Shown here piece after piece: positions 1 to 8,690 of a stretch of 42,216 nt of DNA. Every line of letters begins with the position of its first letter. Position 1 is the stretch's first letter. The translations under genes and the position numbers were made by a program. A model generated the notes under the pieces. The model did no database searches and was not told the DNA's origin. It saw nothing but the letters and a program-made list of their open reading frames with translations. Source of the DNA: Clostridium guangxiense (GTDB lineage Bacteria; Bacillota; Clostridia; Clostridiales; Clostridiaceae); assembly GCF_021043395.1 (NCBI RefSeq), contig NZ_JAJNKE010000038.1:1-42216 (forward strand). The letters run 5' to 3'.

Positions 1-225
1 CAACAATGTGAGGAGCTATCAAGAAAAATTGCATAAAAAGTTCGACTTTTTGTGTCTAAAATATTGACATCGATCCATATTTAAATTGTTTCTTCAATAC
101 TATTACTTCATTCACAAGCTGGTTTAAGGAAGATTTTCCTCCATTTTATTACGGAAAAGGGGATATACATTTAAAATTAAGTAGGTACAGAGAGACTTTT
201 TACTTGAATCTATAGGATTGCGAAT
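1..225. other. Gene-free stretch with decayed coding remnant
   Basis: No intact gene is visible. Read on the minus strand, the right part continues the frame of the truncated methyltransferase next door: after its in-frame stop come residues resembling I-R-N-P-I, matching the W-V-R-N-P-I motif of the family, and then the similarity fades. A short AT-rich hairpin (AAAAAGT/ACTTTTT) lies near 36-53. Confidence 0.4.
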
Positions 226-405
226 CTAGGCATAAGCACCTGTAGTTACCAATTTATTTTCTGTGATATTTTTATCTATTTTTGATATAATAACTGCTTG
301 TACCCATAAAATAATTAATATAATTCCAATAATAGTTAATAGAAATGTTTTTAGTACATAAACAGAACCAACTCTAAAGTATGACATGTGGCTTGAATCT
401 TTCAT
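226..405 (-). pseudogene. Truncated isoprenylcysteine methyltransferase-like gene
   Basis: A 59-codon open stretch starting at an ATG preceded by GGAGG. It encodes a membrane segment (rich in I, L, V) followed by S-K-I-D-K-N-I-T-E-N-K-L-V-T-T-G-A-Y-A and a TAG stop. K-L-V-T-T-G-x-Y-A-W-V-R-N-P is the hallmark of small isoprenylcysteine carboxyl methyltransferase/phospholipid methyltransferase family proteins. The stop replaces the Trp codon (TGG to TAG), and I-R-N-P-I follows in the same frame. The protein is far shorter than the roughly 180-200 residues usual for the family, and the N-terminal half appears internally deleted. I read this as a decayed gene. Family assignment rests on motif memory only. 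Confidence 0.55.
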
Positions 406-504
406 TGGGCAACCTCCTTCCTATTTAGAAAATTTCAAATGAACAATTTTATTATTAAAGCAATTTTTAAAGGCTGGAATTAGAGCTGGAGTGCCTATCC
501 AGTG

Positions 505-660
505 TCATCTATCTTTATGGTAATTGAAACAATTGCATTCTTCAATAAATTTAATTTTACTATTATAACTTTTCATTTTTTTTCCGTTTGTTATGCCCCA
601 GTTAAATTTAACTCCAAGTTTGCTTGCAGTATCATGATACTTGCTCATTTTGACAATCAT
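505..660 (-). pseudogene. Unidentified coding remnant
   Basis: A minus-strand frame is open from about 744 down to a TGA at 505, with an internal ATG at 660 giving 51 residues. The product is Lys- and Asn-rich and includes the phrase Y-H-D-T-A-S-K-L-G-V-K-F-N-W-G-I-T-N-G. It looks like real protein rather than random AT-rich translation, but no ribosome binding site precedes the ATG. The frame is closed on the upstream side by TAA. I do not recognise the family. It may be the C-terminal piece of a larger lost gene. Confidence 0.3.
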
Positions 661-891
661 AGGCGTATAATATAATTTTATAACTGAGATAATTATTACA
701 ACGATATTTTTAGCTCCACCATCATATAAATATATTACGATGTGTGGATTGACTTTTTATTTCTAATTATAGCTTTCGTTGCAATACTTATGAGTGGCTT
801 GTAAAAAAGAATACCTATATTTTTCACATGCTCCTATATATTATACTTTTTTATTGTTATAATATTTAAAAACAGATTTATTATAGAAGGC
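661..891. other. AT-rich intergenic stretch, no gene seen
   Basis: Apart from the upstream part of the minus-strand remnant (to about 744) I see no coding region. The right end is very AT-rich and could hold the promoter for the downstream protease gene, but no -35/-10 pair is convincing. Confidence 0.3.
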
Positions 892-972
892 ATGTTTGAA
901 ACTGTAATTTTTATAATAAGTGTTTTATCATTAATATGGGGGTGGAAGGCTTTAAAAAATCAGGATATATAA
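892..972 (+). CDS. Possible 26-residue membrane peptide
   Basis: An ATG preceded at close distance by AGAAGG opens a 26-codon frame ending 25 bases before the CPBP protease gene. The product has one hydrophobic stretch (V-I-F-I-I-S-V-L-S-L-I-W) and a charged tail ending K-N-Q-D-I. It could be a real small membrane peptide, a translated leader of the downstream gene, or the tail of a lost gene. Nothing beyond position, spacing and composition supports it. Confidence 0.3.
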   Translation: MFETVIFIISVLSLIWGWKALKNQDI

Positions 973-997
973 ATTTTATCTTAGGGAGGAAAGCGTT

Positions 998-1915
998 TTG
1001 AAGAAACCAATAAGAGTAAATATATTTTTTCTTATACTTATTTTATTGCAAATTTACGGTGGATATTTATTAAAACCAATTGCTAAAGTTATCAAATTTA
1101 ATACGGCAAGTCTTTTATTAACAACTCAAATCCTGTTTTTAATAGTGCCAGTTATAATTTATTTAATAGTAACCAGACAATCTATAAAGGAAACACTTAG
1201 ATTTAATAGATTAAAAATAAGAAGCGCTTCTTTAATTGTTGTAATGGGATTTTTATTTATACCTGTAGCGATGTTCCTTTCTCAAATAACAAGTTTTTTC
1301 TTTTACAATAATGTTCAAGATGTCTTTAAGAAACTTCAAAATTTACCTTTGGGATTGATGATTGGACTAGTAGCTCTTACACCAGCTTTGTGTGAAGAAA
1401 TTACAATGAGGGGTGTAGTGCTTTCAGGATATAATGGCAGCAAAATTTGGAAAGCAGCTCTCATAAATGGATTTCTTTTTGGTATACTTCATCTTAATCC
1501 GCCACAATTTTTATATGCTTTTGTTTTAGGAGTGATGCTTGCTTATGTAGTGAGAATTACAAATTCTATTTTTGCATCAATGATTATACACTTTATATTT
1601 AATGGGACTAACACTGCAATGAGTTGGGTAGTTATGAGGATGTCTTCTGATGTACTTAAGAAAAGCCAGCAAAATGCAAATAATGTGACTGTGAAAATTA
1701 TGTCAGTAGTATTTTTAGGTGTGATTTCTGCTATAGCTGTAGTTGCAATAATAACTTTAATGAAAGAACTTATTAAAGATAACAAAGGGAATAATATAAA
1801 TTTAAGATTAGAAGGTTCATCAGAAGTAATGCTAGTTAAGGATAAAATTATAGCAGCAGTGCCTATTATAATTTCAGTAGTAATATACTTTTTACTTGTG
1901 ATGAAGAAAATATAA
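998..1915 (+). CDS. CPBP family intramembrane metalloprotease (CAAX protease-like)
   Basis: A 305-residue multipass membrane protein. It carries the three motifs of the CPBP/Abi (CAAX prenyl protease-like) family: the double Glu of motif 1 (E133-E134 in L-C-E-E-I-T-M-R-G), the His of motif 2 (H165 in F-G-I-L-H-L), and the H-x3-N motif 3 (H198 and N202). These residues hold the catalytic metal in the membrane. Bacterial members act on signalling peptides, bacteriocin self-immunity or unknown substrates; the substrate here is unknown. A C-terminal membrane segment follows a charged region. The start is a TTG eight bases after GGGAGG; no better start lies upstream. A terminator follows directly, so the gene is probably transcribed alone or with the small peptide upstream. 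Confidence 0.85.
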   Translation: MKKPIRVNIFFLILILLQIYGGYLLKPIAKVIKFNTASLLLTTQILFLIVPVIIYLIVTRQSIKETLRFNRLKIRSASLIVVMGFLFIPVAMFLSQITSFFFYNNVQDVFKKLQNLPLGLMIGLVALTPALCEEITMRGVVLSGYNGSKIWKAALINGFLFGILHLNPPQFLYAFVLGVMLAYVVRITNSIFASMIIHFIFNGTNTAMSWVVMRMSSDVLKKSQQNANNVTVKIMSVVFLGVISAIAVVAIITLMKELIKDNKGNNINLRLEGSSEVMLVKDKIIAAVPIIISVVIYFLLVMKKI

Positions 1916-1942
1916 AGCAAAGTAACAATGCCTTGTCGCATT

Positions 1943-1983
1943 AAAAAAGCCCTATAAATCTAAGATTTATTAGGACTTTTTTA
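1943..1983 (+). terminator. Rho-independent terminator
   Basis: An inverted repeat of about 17 bases (AAAAAGCCCTATAAATC and its near complement) ends in a T-run just after the CPBP gene. The A-run on the other side would let it work in both directions. Confidence 0.85.
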
Positions 1984-2018
1984 AATCATTCCTTCAGCAT
2001 TGCTACTTCGCTTCCACG

Positions 2019-2070
2019 GTAGTACAAGGAAAAAAATCATCCTTCATTGTGCATTGTGAACTGTGAGTTA
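2019..2070. repeat. Partial heptamer-arm palindromic repeat (right arm)
   Basis: The stretch has AAATCATCCTTCATT followed by heptamers GTGCATT, GTGAACT, GTGAGTT. This matches the right arm of the complete element at 27749-27985. The core and left arm are missing or unrecognisable, so it is a solo arm or decayed copy. Confidence 0.65.
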
Positions 2071-2082
2071 ACAAAAGTGACT

Positions 2083-2105
2083 TAAGTAATTTTATTAATT
2101 ACTTA
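2083..2105. promoter_or_regulatory. Inverted repeat upstream of the ABC exporter
   Basis: Perfect 9-base arms TAAGTAATT and AATTACTTA are separated by five bases, 68 bases before the ATPase gene. Size and symmetry suit a dimeric repressor operator (for example GntR/YtrA type), but no regulator gene lies nearby. The link to the exporter is by position only. Confidence 0.4.
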
Positions 2106-2172
2106 TAGTACTATGAATAAACTATATTATTTAATAAAATATAGATATAAAGTTTCCTAAGGGGGTAACAAA

Positions 2173-2910
2173 ATGGTAGAAGTAATAGGAATCACTAAGC
2201 AATTCAAGAAAGTTAAGGCTGTAGATGAAGTGAGCTTTAATGTAAATAATGGAGAAATAGTTGGACTTTTAGGTGAAAATGGAGCTGGTAAAACAACTAC
2301 TTTAAGAATGCTTGCTACAATGCTGAAAATTTCATCGGGAAAGGCCATTGTAAATGGATATGATATTGCAAAAGAACCCGATAAGGCAAGAGGTGAGATT
2401 GGCATACTTTTTGGAGGAGATGTAGGACTTTATGATAGGCTTACTGCAAGAGAAAACATGATGTATTTTGCAAAGCTTAATGGAATGTCAGATGAAGAAG
2501 CTAAAAGTAGTATAGAAAATCTTGCAGGTCAATTGGAAATGGAAGAATATATAGATAAAAGAGTTGGAAAGTTCTCAAGAGGAATGAAGCAAAAAGTGTC
2601 TATAGCTAGGTCTATTGTTCACAATCCATCTGTTGTATTATTTGATGAACCAACTACAGGCTTAGACGTAAGTGCTGCAAGGATAGTTCAAGATTTTATT
2701 TTAAACTGCAAAAAGGAAAATAAAGCTGTAATTTTTTCTAGTCACAGTATGGCTGAGGTTGAAAAACTTTGTGACAGAGTAATTATAATACATAAAGGAA
2801 AATTAATAGAACAAGGAACTATAGATGATTTAAAGCGAAGATATAATAACAGTGACCTTGAAGAAGTATTTGTAAGTCTTATAAATAGAGGTGAAAGATA
2901 TGAAGGTTAA
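2173..2910 (+). CDS. natA: ABC exporter ATP-binding protein, NatA type
   Basis: A 245-residue nucleotide-binding subunit that would power the membrane protein encoded next. It has Walker A G-E-N-G-A-G-K-T-T near residues 34-42, an ABC signature variant F-S-R-G-M-K-Q-K, Walker B V-V-L-F-D-E-P-T-T-G-L-D, and the switch His in S-S-H-S-M-A-E-V-E. Length and the diverged signature (SRGM rather than LSGGQ) match the NatA/CcmA-like group that pairs with large two-part ABC-2 permeases. In Bacillus subtilis NatAB exports sodium; whether this pair does is inference. The start ATG follows AAGGGGG. The gene overlaps the permease gene by 11 bases, so the two are translationally coupled. Confidence 0.85.
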   Translation: MVEVIGITKQFKKVKAVDEVSFNVNNGEIVGLLGENGAGKTTTLRMLATMLKISSGKAIVNGYDIAKEPDKARGEIGILFGGDVGLYDRLTARENMMYFAKLNGMSDEEAKSSIENLAGQLEMEEYIDKRVGKFSRGMKQKVSIARSIVHNPSVVLFDEPTTGLDVSAARIVQDFILNCKKENKAVIFSSHSMAEVEKLCDRVIIIHKGKLIEQGTIDDLKRRYNNSDLEEVFVSLINRGERYEG

Positions 2911-4078
2911 TACAACGATTTTGGTTTTTAAAAAAGAAATTACGGATATGTTCAGAGATAGAAAAACAATAATAATGAGTGTACTTATTCCAATTATATT
3001 ATTACCACTTTTATCCCTCCTATTAGGTACATTTACCAATAGAGAGAAAAATATAAAAAATAATGTTAAAGTAGCTATAGTAGATAAGGGAAACAGCAAT
3101 TTTGGAAGGTTATTAAAAGCTCAAAAGAATATAAAGATAGTTCAATCCAGTAATATTAAAAAAGATATAAAAGATGGGAAAATATTAGTTGCGGTTACTA
3201 TTCCAAGTGATTTTGATGAAAAACTAGAGAGTGATTTAAATACAAAAGTAACTTTAAGCTATGATAATTCAAGTACAGATGCGCAGGTAGCCTCTGACGT
3301 TGTAAATTCTTATGTTGATGCTTATTCAAAGCAAATAGTGGCTTCAAGACTTTCAAAGAAAGATATAAATCCACAAATACTTACACCTATTAATATAGTA
3401 AAAGATGAAACACAAAAGGACGGTGGAATTGCTGCTCTATATGTAACTATGCTTATACCACTTTTGTTAATGCTTTATAGTGCGACAAGCACAATTGCAC
3501 CTTCTGTAGATTTGGGTGCAGGGGAAAAAGAAAGAGGAACACTTGAACCACTTCTTACTACCAAAGCAAGCAGAATGTCAATTTTATGGGGTAAACTTAT
3601 AGCAATCAGTACTATGGGAATAATAATGTCACTGGCATCACTTCTTGGAGTTTATATTACAATGAAGCAGAAAAATGGAATGTTTGGTGATGGTAAAGAT
3701 TTAAGTTTATCGGCAGGAACCTTTATTCTTATAATGATTTTACCAGTACTTACAACAGTGGTTTTTGGAGCAATAGAGCTTGCACTCAGCATATATGCAA
3801 GATCCTTTAAAGAAGCTCAAACTTATTTAAGTCCTATAACTATTATAGCAATGGTTTTAGTTTATGCTGTTATGATGAAAGATCCTAAGAGTATAGAAAC
3901 ATTTTACTTTAGCATACCAATTACTAACGCAACCTGCCTTATGAAAGAATTTTTAGTTGGAATTCATAATTATACGCATATTGCAATAACCTTTGGATGG
4001 ATGATAGTATATATAGTAGGAGCTCTTTTGTTTGCGAGATATATGTTTAGCAAAGAAGAGGTTATATTTAGATCCTAA
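2900..4078 (+). CDS. natB: ABC exporter membrane subunit, NatB type (ABC-2 family)
   Basis: A 392-residue permease. An N-terminal membrane helix (about 25-45) is followed by a roughly 130-residue external domain (Lys/Asp/Ser-rich) and then five or six C-terminal membrane helices. This is the ABC2_membrane_3 architecture of NatB/YhaP-type exporters. The motif G-A-G-E-K-E-R-G-T-L-E-P-L-L-T after the second membrane segment is the typical coupling loop. I place the start at the ATG at 2900, because AGAGGTG lies at the right distance and an upstream GTG at 2891 sits inside that binding site. It overlaps the ATPase gene by 11 bases. Substrate is unknown; sodium, antibiotics or peptides are all possible for this family. 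Confidence 0.85.
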   Translation: MKVNTTILVFKKEITDMFRDRKTIIMSVLIPIILLPLLSLLLGTFTNREKNIKNNVKVAIVDKGNSNFGRLLKAQKNIKIVQSSNIKKDIKDGKILVAVTIPSDFDEKLESDLNTKVTLSYDNSSTDAQVASDVVNSYVDAYSKQIVASRLSKKDINPQILTPINIVKDETQKDGGIAALYVTMLIPLLLMLYSATSTIAPSVDLGAGEKERGTLEPLLTTKASRMSILWGKLIAISTMGIIMSLASLLGVYITMKQKNGMFGDGKDLSLSAGTFILIMILPVLTTVVFGAIELALSIYARSFKEAQTYLSPITIIAMVLVYAVMMKDPKSIETFYFSIPITNATCLMKEFLVGIHNYTHIAITFGWMIVYIVGALLFARYMFSKEEVIFRS

Positions 4079-4104
4079 AATTTGTTTCTAAAGAAGGGAT
4101 TTTA

Positions 4105-5046
4105 ATGGTTCTACTAAATGCAGTACAGGGCGTTTTAACTATTGTAATAATGATATCTATAGGATATGTGCTAACTGGAAAAGGATGGTTTAACGAAGAA
4201 ATTTCAAAAAGTTTTGCAAAGCTTGTAACTAATGTATCATTGCCAGCTCTTATGCTTTCTGATATTATGGGAAATTTTACGAAAGACAAGCTTGTAAGTT
4301 TATCGAAGGGGCTTATAGCTCCTTTTTTGTCTATAGCCATATGCTACGTAATTGCAATTGCAGTATCAAAAATTTTTAAGGTTGAAAAGTCAAGGAAGGG
4401 GACGTTTCAGTCTATGTTTTTTAACTCAAATACTATATTTATTGGACTTCCAGTAAACATAGCATTGTTTGGAGGAAAGAGTGTTCCATATGTTCTCTTA
4501 TATTACATAGCAAATACAACTTTTTTCTGGACACTTGGAGTTTACTGTATAAGCAAAGATGCTCCGGGAGAACATGGAAGCATACTCAGCAAATCTACTA
4601 TAAAAAGAATTATATCTCCACCGCTTTTGGGATTTATAACTGCCGTGATTTTACTACTCTTAAGAATACAACTTCCATCCTTTATTATGAGCACATGTAA
4701 ATATCTTGGAAATTTAACCACGCCTCTGTCAATGATCTTTATAGGAATAAGTATTCATTCAGTAAAACTTAAGGAATTAAAAATTGATAAAGATGTAATA
4801 GGCGTATTACTTGGAAGATTCTTAGTATGTCCACTTATAATGGTTATAATGGTTTTGCTAGTACCAGTTCCAACGCTGATGAAAGAAGTATTTATAATGC
4901 AATCTGCTATGCCGGTTATGACTAATGCTCCTATAATTGCCAAGGTTTATGGCGCAGATAGTAGATACGCAGCAGTTATGGTTACTTTAAGCACAGTTCT
5001 TTCAATGATTACAATACCAATATTTATGGTTATCATGTCGAAGTAA
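4105..5046 (+). CDS. AEC family permease (auxin efflux carrier-like)
   Basis: A 313-residue hydrophobic protein with about ten predicted membrane helices, typical in length for bacterial AEC (PF03547) transporters. Family marks include an early G-Y-x-L-T-G-K-G-W-F, the F-x-N-x-x-F-I-G-L-P-V segment near 110 (seen as F-F-N-S-N-T-I-F-I-G-L-P-V), and A-M-P-V-M-T-N-A-P-I near the C-terminus. Bacterial members move organic acids such as malate or malonate; the substrate here is not deducible. It starts 26 bases after the ABC permease, so it may be transcribed with natAB. No metabolic partner gene is adjacent. Confidence 0.8.
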   Translation: MVLLNAVQGVLTIVIMISIGYVLTGKGWFNEEISKSFAKLVTNVSLPALMLSDIMGNFTKDKLVSLSKGLIAPFLSIAICYVIAIAVSKIFKVEKSRKGTFQSMFFNSNTIFIGLPVNIALFGGKSVPYVLLYYIANTTFFWTLGVYCISKDAPGEHGSILSKSTIKRIISPPLLGFITAVILLLLRIQLPSFIMSTCKYLGNLTTPLSMIFIGISIHSVKLKELKIDKDVIGVLLGRFLVCPLIMVIMVLLVPVPTLMKEVFIMQSAMPVMTNAPIIAKVYGADSRYAAVMVTLSTVLSMITIPIFMVIMSK

Positions 5047-5092
5047 CAATGCTTGACAATATTTTTTAGTGCGTCAGATTAATTTTGAAGAT

Positions 5093-5253
5093 GGGCTATA
5101 ATAAAAATGATAGCCCCTGAGGGTTTAAAGCTCAAGGGCAGTATTTAGACAAGTAAACAACCATGGTTATCTACTTGATTGCGAAATTGTTTTAAATGCA
5201 ATTTCGTTTACTAAACGTGACAGCTAATAAAGAAGTTTCTTTTTCACTGCCAC
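5093..5253 (-). ncRNA. Candidate structured RNA, minus strand
   Basis: Five stem-loops fill this space between convergent genes. In minus-strand order they are GTGGCAG/CTGTCAC (5247-5253 with 5217-5223), CGAAATTG/CAATTTCG (5199-5206 with 5182-5189), a 26-base near-palindrome centred on CCATGG (5151-5176), GCCCTTGAG/CTCAGGGGC (5131-5139 with 5113-5121), and GGGCTAT/ATAGCCC (5110-5116 with 5093-5099). The last two share bases and are mutually exclusive. Three stems contain imperfect positions, and in each the pair is G-U on the minus strand but A-C on the plus strand, so the minus strand is the one that folds. It could be an independent RNA or the 3' UTR of the subtilase gene. I recognise no Rfam family, and no clear promoter is visible. 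Confidence 0.5.
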
Positions 5254-5319
5254 TTATAATATGTGCTATTTTTAATTTTTTATACATCAATTATTAACTA
5301 AATTTTTATATTGCAAGGT

Positions 5320-6525
5320 TTAGTTATCAAAAAACAAATCTTTAAAATCTATGCATCCATATCCTTGCTGCCACTTTGGGACATCTAATAATTTACATGA
5401 AGTTTTTATCATGGAAACTGCATCTTTATATTTCAAATCGGGATTTTTTTCAAAAAGCAGCGCGAGTATGCCAGTTGTAAATGCAGCAGCACATGAGGTT
5501 CCAGTATAAGTGGTATAAGCTTCCTTTAGTTCGCGAGGATATAATTTTATTCCGTTTCTTTCAGATACAAAGGAAGTATCACAATTAAGAGAAGTTAAAT
5601 CCGTACATGCTGCACAAAGATCAGGTTTTTCAGGTTTTCCGCAAGGACCTGATGAAGAATAAGTATAAATTTTTTTTGGTATACTGGAAGTTACTCCAGA
5701 TACAGTTACACAATTGCTTAAGGTTGATATTCCAATCATTGAATTTTTATCATTTTTATTGCTTCCAGAAGGAACTACGACAGCAAGGTTATTTTTATTT
5801 GCAAGGGTAAACAACCTTGAAAACATTGAATCAATAAATGAGTCTTGAAAAAAAGTTTCAAAAGGAAGACATATAATTCTAATATTATTTTCAGCACTTT
5901 CTTTTATTAGAATGTTTAAAGCTGCTAGTATTGATGATACATATGCTTTACCAGTTGCTTCAAAGGCTTTTATCATATATATTGAGCTTTCTGGTGCTAT
6001 ACCCATATATTTTCCTTTAGAACTTGAACCACTTGCAGCAATTAATCCGCTCATAAAAGTTCCATGACCGTTGTCATCATATGGGTAATTTAGCCCATTT
6101 ATAAGGTCTAAAAATTTGTGTATTTTTGGAGTAGGATATTTTAAATCTTTATGAGGGTAAACACCAGTGTCTATAATTCCTATGCGTATTCCTCTACCTG
6201 TTAATTTTGAATTGTTTGCAAGGGTAGTTGAAACGTTGTTTGCTGAATGTACATTGTGGGCACATATACTTGCAAAGTTATCCAATGTTATATAATCAAT
6301 CTCAGGATATTCAGTAAGTCTATTTATCATAAAAGAAGAAGCTGAAGCACAAATACAATTTAATGTATCTATAGTGTAATAAACAGTGCACTTATGGGAT
6401 TTTAACCTTGAGGCAATTCTATTTATGAAATTTTTGCAATGTATAAGTATTCTAAAGCTTCTATGTTCATTTTTAACTGTTAGGTCGTAAAGATTTGGGT
6501 TGATTTTTCCTTTTAAAAAAAACAT
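5320..6525 (-). CDS. Subtilisin-like serine protease (S8 family), no signal peptide
   Basis: A 401-residue peptidase with the full S8 triad: D119 in G-I-I-D-T-G-V, H154 in D-D-N-G-H-G-T, and S344 in T-G-T-S-C-A-A-A. The oxyanion Asn is probably N257 in V-P-S-G-S-N. About 105 residues precede the catalytic domain and resemble an inhibitor-like prodomain. No signal sequence is present, so it may act inside the cell, as do intracellular subtilases and the clostridial Csp-type spore proteases. A TTG 33 bases upstream is in frame, but the ATG at 6525 has AAGGA before it and is preferred. The gene is monocistronic and divergent from the PhzF-family gene. Confidence 0.85.
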   Translation of the reverse strand: MFFLKGKINPNLYDLTVKNEHRSFRILIHCKNFINRIASRLKSHKCTVYYTIDTLNCICASASSFMINRLTEYPEIDYITLDNFASICAHNVHSANNVSTTLANNSKLTGRGIRIGIIDTGVYPHKDLKYPTPKIHKFLDLINGLNYPYDDNGHGTFMSGLIAASGSSSKGKYMGIAPESSIYMIKAFEATGKAYVSSILAALNILIKESAENNIRIICLPFETFFQDSFIDSMFSRLFTLANKNNLAVVVPSGSNKNDKNSMIGISTLSNCVTVSGVTSSIPKKIYTYSSSGPCGKPEKPDLCAACTDLTSLNCDTSFVSERNGIKLYPRELKEAYTTYTGTSCAAAFTTGILALLFEKNPDLKYKDAVSMIKTSCKLLDVPKWQQGYGCIDFKDLFFDN

Positions 6526-6668
6526 TATACACTCATTCCTTGTAAATAAAACTTTCAATAACAGTATATTATTTGTTAGAAGAAAATGTCCGTATTGTGT
6601 ATAATAAAATTAAGTCACATTAGTAAAATAATATTAACTAATAAATTATATTTTAAGGAGAGGTAAGG

Positions 6669-7448
6669 ATGAAATATTATGTTGTTGATGCTTTTGCTGA
6701 TGAAGTATTCAAAGGAAACCCAGCAGGTGTATGTGTTTTAGATAATCCAATAGATGACAGCACAATGCAAAAAATTGCAGGAGAAAACAACTTATCAGAA
6801 ACAGCTTTTGTAGTTAAAAATGGGAATAGTTATAATCTAAGATGGTTTACTCCAAGGGCTGAAATAGATTTATGTGGACACGCTACTTTGGGGACTTCTT
6901 ATGTTATTTCTAATTATGTTGATATAGGAATTGAAAATATGACATTTAATACTGCAAGTGGAACACTTAAGGTTAAACGGAATGGCGATTTATACGAAAT
7001 GGATCTCCCCTTGAGAGAACCAAAAAAAATGGAATTATCACATGAAATAATTTCGGAAGCTATTGGAGTCGGTCCTATTGAAATATATTTATCAAGAGAT
7101 TTATTTGTAGTATTAGAAACGGAAAAGCAAGTAGAAGAATTAACCCCCAATTTTTCTAAAATGATAAAATTAGAAAACGGATTGGGTGTTATTGTTACAG
7201 CTAGAGGGATTGATGTAGATTTTGTATCTCGCTGTTTTTATCCAAAACTTGGTGTGAATGAAGACCCCGTAACTGGTTCAGCACATAGTAATTTAATACC
7301 ATTTTGGTCACAAAGGCTAAATAAAGATGTAATGGTGGCTAAACAGTTGTCAGCACGTGGGGGAAAATTATACTGTAAAGTAGCTGGAGATAGAGTTAAA
7401 ATAAGTGGAAAAGCTGTACCATATATGATGGGAAATATTAATATATAA
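6669..7448 (+). CDS. PhzF family epimerase/isomerase-like protein
   Basis: A 259-residue protein of the PhzF/diaminopimelate-epimerase fold. Diagnostic stretches are the start Y-Y-V-V-D-A-F-A-D-E-V-F-K-G-N-P-A-G-V, the catalytic-Glu region N-L-S-E-T-A-F-V (E44), R-W-F-T-P-R-A-E-I-D-L-C-G-H-A-T-L, and N-E-D-P-V-T-G-S-A-H near the end. It is slightly shorter than most members (about 260-300). PhzF itself isomerises an intermediate of phenazine synthesis, but no phenazine genes are here and most clostridial homologues have unknown substrates. The start ATG follows AAGGAGAGG. An IS630-type insertion begins about 40 bases after the stop. Confidence 0.85.
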   Translation: MKYYVVDAFADEVFKGNPAGVCVLDNPIDDSTMQKIAGENNLSETAFVVKNGNSYNLRWFTPRAEIDLCGHATLGTSYVISNYVDIGIENMTFNTASGTLKVKRNGDLYEMDLPLREPKKMELSHEIISEAIGVGPIEIYLSRDLFVVLETEKQVEELTPNFSKMIKLENGLGVIVTARGIDVDFVSRCFYPKLGVNEDPVTGSAHSNLIPFWSQRLNKDVMVAKQLSARGGKLYCKVAGDRVKISGKAVPYMMGNINI

Positions 7449-7488
7449 TTTATGTAATCTTATTTTGAACTTTTCAGCAGCATATATA

Positions 7489-8690
7489 TATAGTGAAACT
7501 AGTTCCAAACTAAAAGAATTAAAAACAATATAACTTGTCATAATAATTATGAAGATAGGAAAACAAAAAGGAGAAAATTATTATGGGAAGAGCAGCTACG
7601 AGAGTTACTGATTTAAAAGATGCCTCACTAGATCAATTAAGAAATCTTGAAAAAAATTCAACAAATAAGTATTCACAAAATATTTTAAAAACCATTATTA
7701 TGAGCTATTTAGGTGTACATATCTCTAAAATAGAAGAAATTGTAGGAGTTTGTAGGGCATCTATTTTGAGCTATATACACAAATGGAACGAATTTGGTCT
7801 TGAAGCAATTAAAGATTAACGTGGAGGTTCTATTAGTTCCTTCACTGATGAAATGCTTTCTTATATTGAAGATACTCTTATAAATAAAGATCCAAGAGAA
7901 TTTGGCTTTAATGCTTCAACTTGGAGTATTGACAGAATGAGAGAACACATTCGAGATAAATATGGTCGACTTTACTCATATGAAAGAATGAGACAAATCA
8001 TTAAGTCTCTTAATAATTCTTATAAACGTGCTGAATATCATCCTACTCTAGCAAATGCTGAAGCGCAAAAGTGCTTTAAAAAAAATCGCAAAATTGATAA
8101 CCCTTGTAGAAAATTCTTCTGATAAAGTTATATATGTTTGTGATGAAACTGCCACGAAAGCCGAATCTACAAATAGAAAAACATGGAGTCCAGTAGGACA
8201 TCCCCCTGTAATTGAGAGGAATGCTTCTTCTGTTGGCTTAAAGCTAATAGGTGCTACTGAAATAACCACAGATTTTCAATCTGTTATTGATGCATATCCG
8301 TATAAAGAGACCATAAATTCAGATAAATTTATCGAATTTCTACAACGCTTAATAGATATAAACGCAGGTAAGAAGGTCTTTGTTATTTTAGATAATGCAA
8401 AAATACATAAATCTAGTTCAATAGAAAATTTTGAACTTAGAAATATTGGGAAATTAGAATTAATATATCTTCCGCCATATTCTCCTGAGCTAAATCCTCA
8501 AGAAAATGTTTGGAATCTATACAAGGCCAGTATTTTCACTTATAAAGCTAAACATTCTATTGAGAATCTATATAAAGATACCCTATATTTCTATCAAAAT
8601 TTTAATAAAAACATAGAAAATATTAAGAGGTTAGTGGCACCCCGTAAGTATTACTCATAATAGTTTTAGTTTGGATGTAGTTTCACTATA
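7489..8690 (+). mobile_element. IS630-family insertion sequence (degenerate)
   Basis: About 1.2 kb bounded by terminal inverted repeats of 27 bases (7489-7515 and 8664-8690) that differ at only two positions. The outer sequence is TATAGTGAAACTA on both ends, consistent with the TA target used by IS630/Tc1-mariner elements. Inside is a transposase gene broken by one stop codon and one frameshift. The closeness of the two ends suggests a recent insertion despite the broken gene. Confidence 0.85.
7583..8660 (+). pseudogene. IS630-family transposase, stop codon and frameshift
   Basis: Three reading pieces together make one IS630-type transposase. The first (7583-7819) is the N-terminal helix-turn-helix region with V-C-R-A-S-I-L-S-Y-I-H-K-W. 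A TAA at 7817-7819 interrupts it, and translation continues in the same frame to about 8090. There an eight-A run accompanies a shift into the frame of the DDE domain: C-D-E-T, V-I-L-D-N-A-K-I-H and L-P-P-Y-S-P-E-L-N-P-Q-E-N-V-W-N supply the acidic triad. The A-run could be a programmed -1 slip, as in some IS families, but the in-frame TAA upstream argues for loss of function. The start ATG follows AAAGGAG. Confidence 0.85.

Noticed and set aside
1543-1941. Minus-strand frame of 132 codons opposite the CPBP protease gene
   Set aside because: It lies entirely opposite a well-supported gene with conserved catalytic motifs; its product has no recognisable pattern and it is best explained as a shadow of that gene.
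5093-5253. Known riboswitch (c-di-GMP, T-box) or hammerhead ribozyme at this structured region
   Set aside because: I looked for the conserved cores of these classes and did not find them on either strand; the location between convergent gene ends also does not fit a riboswitch leader.
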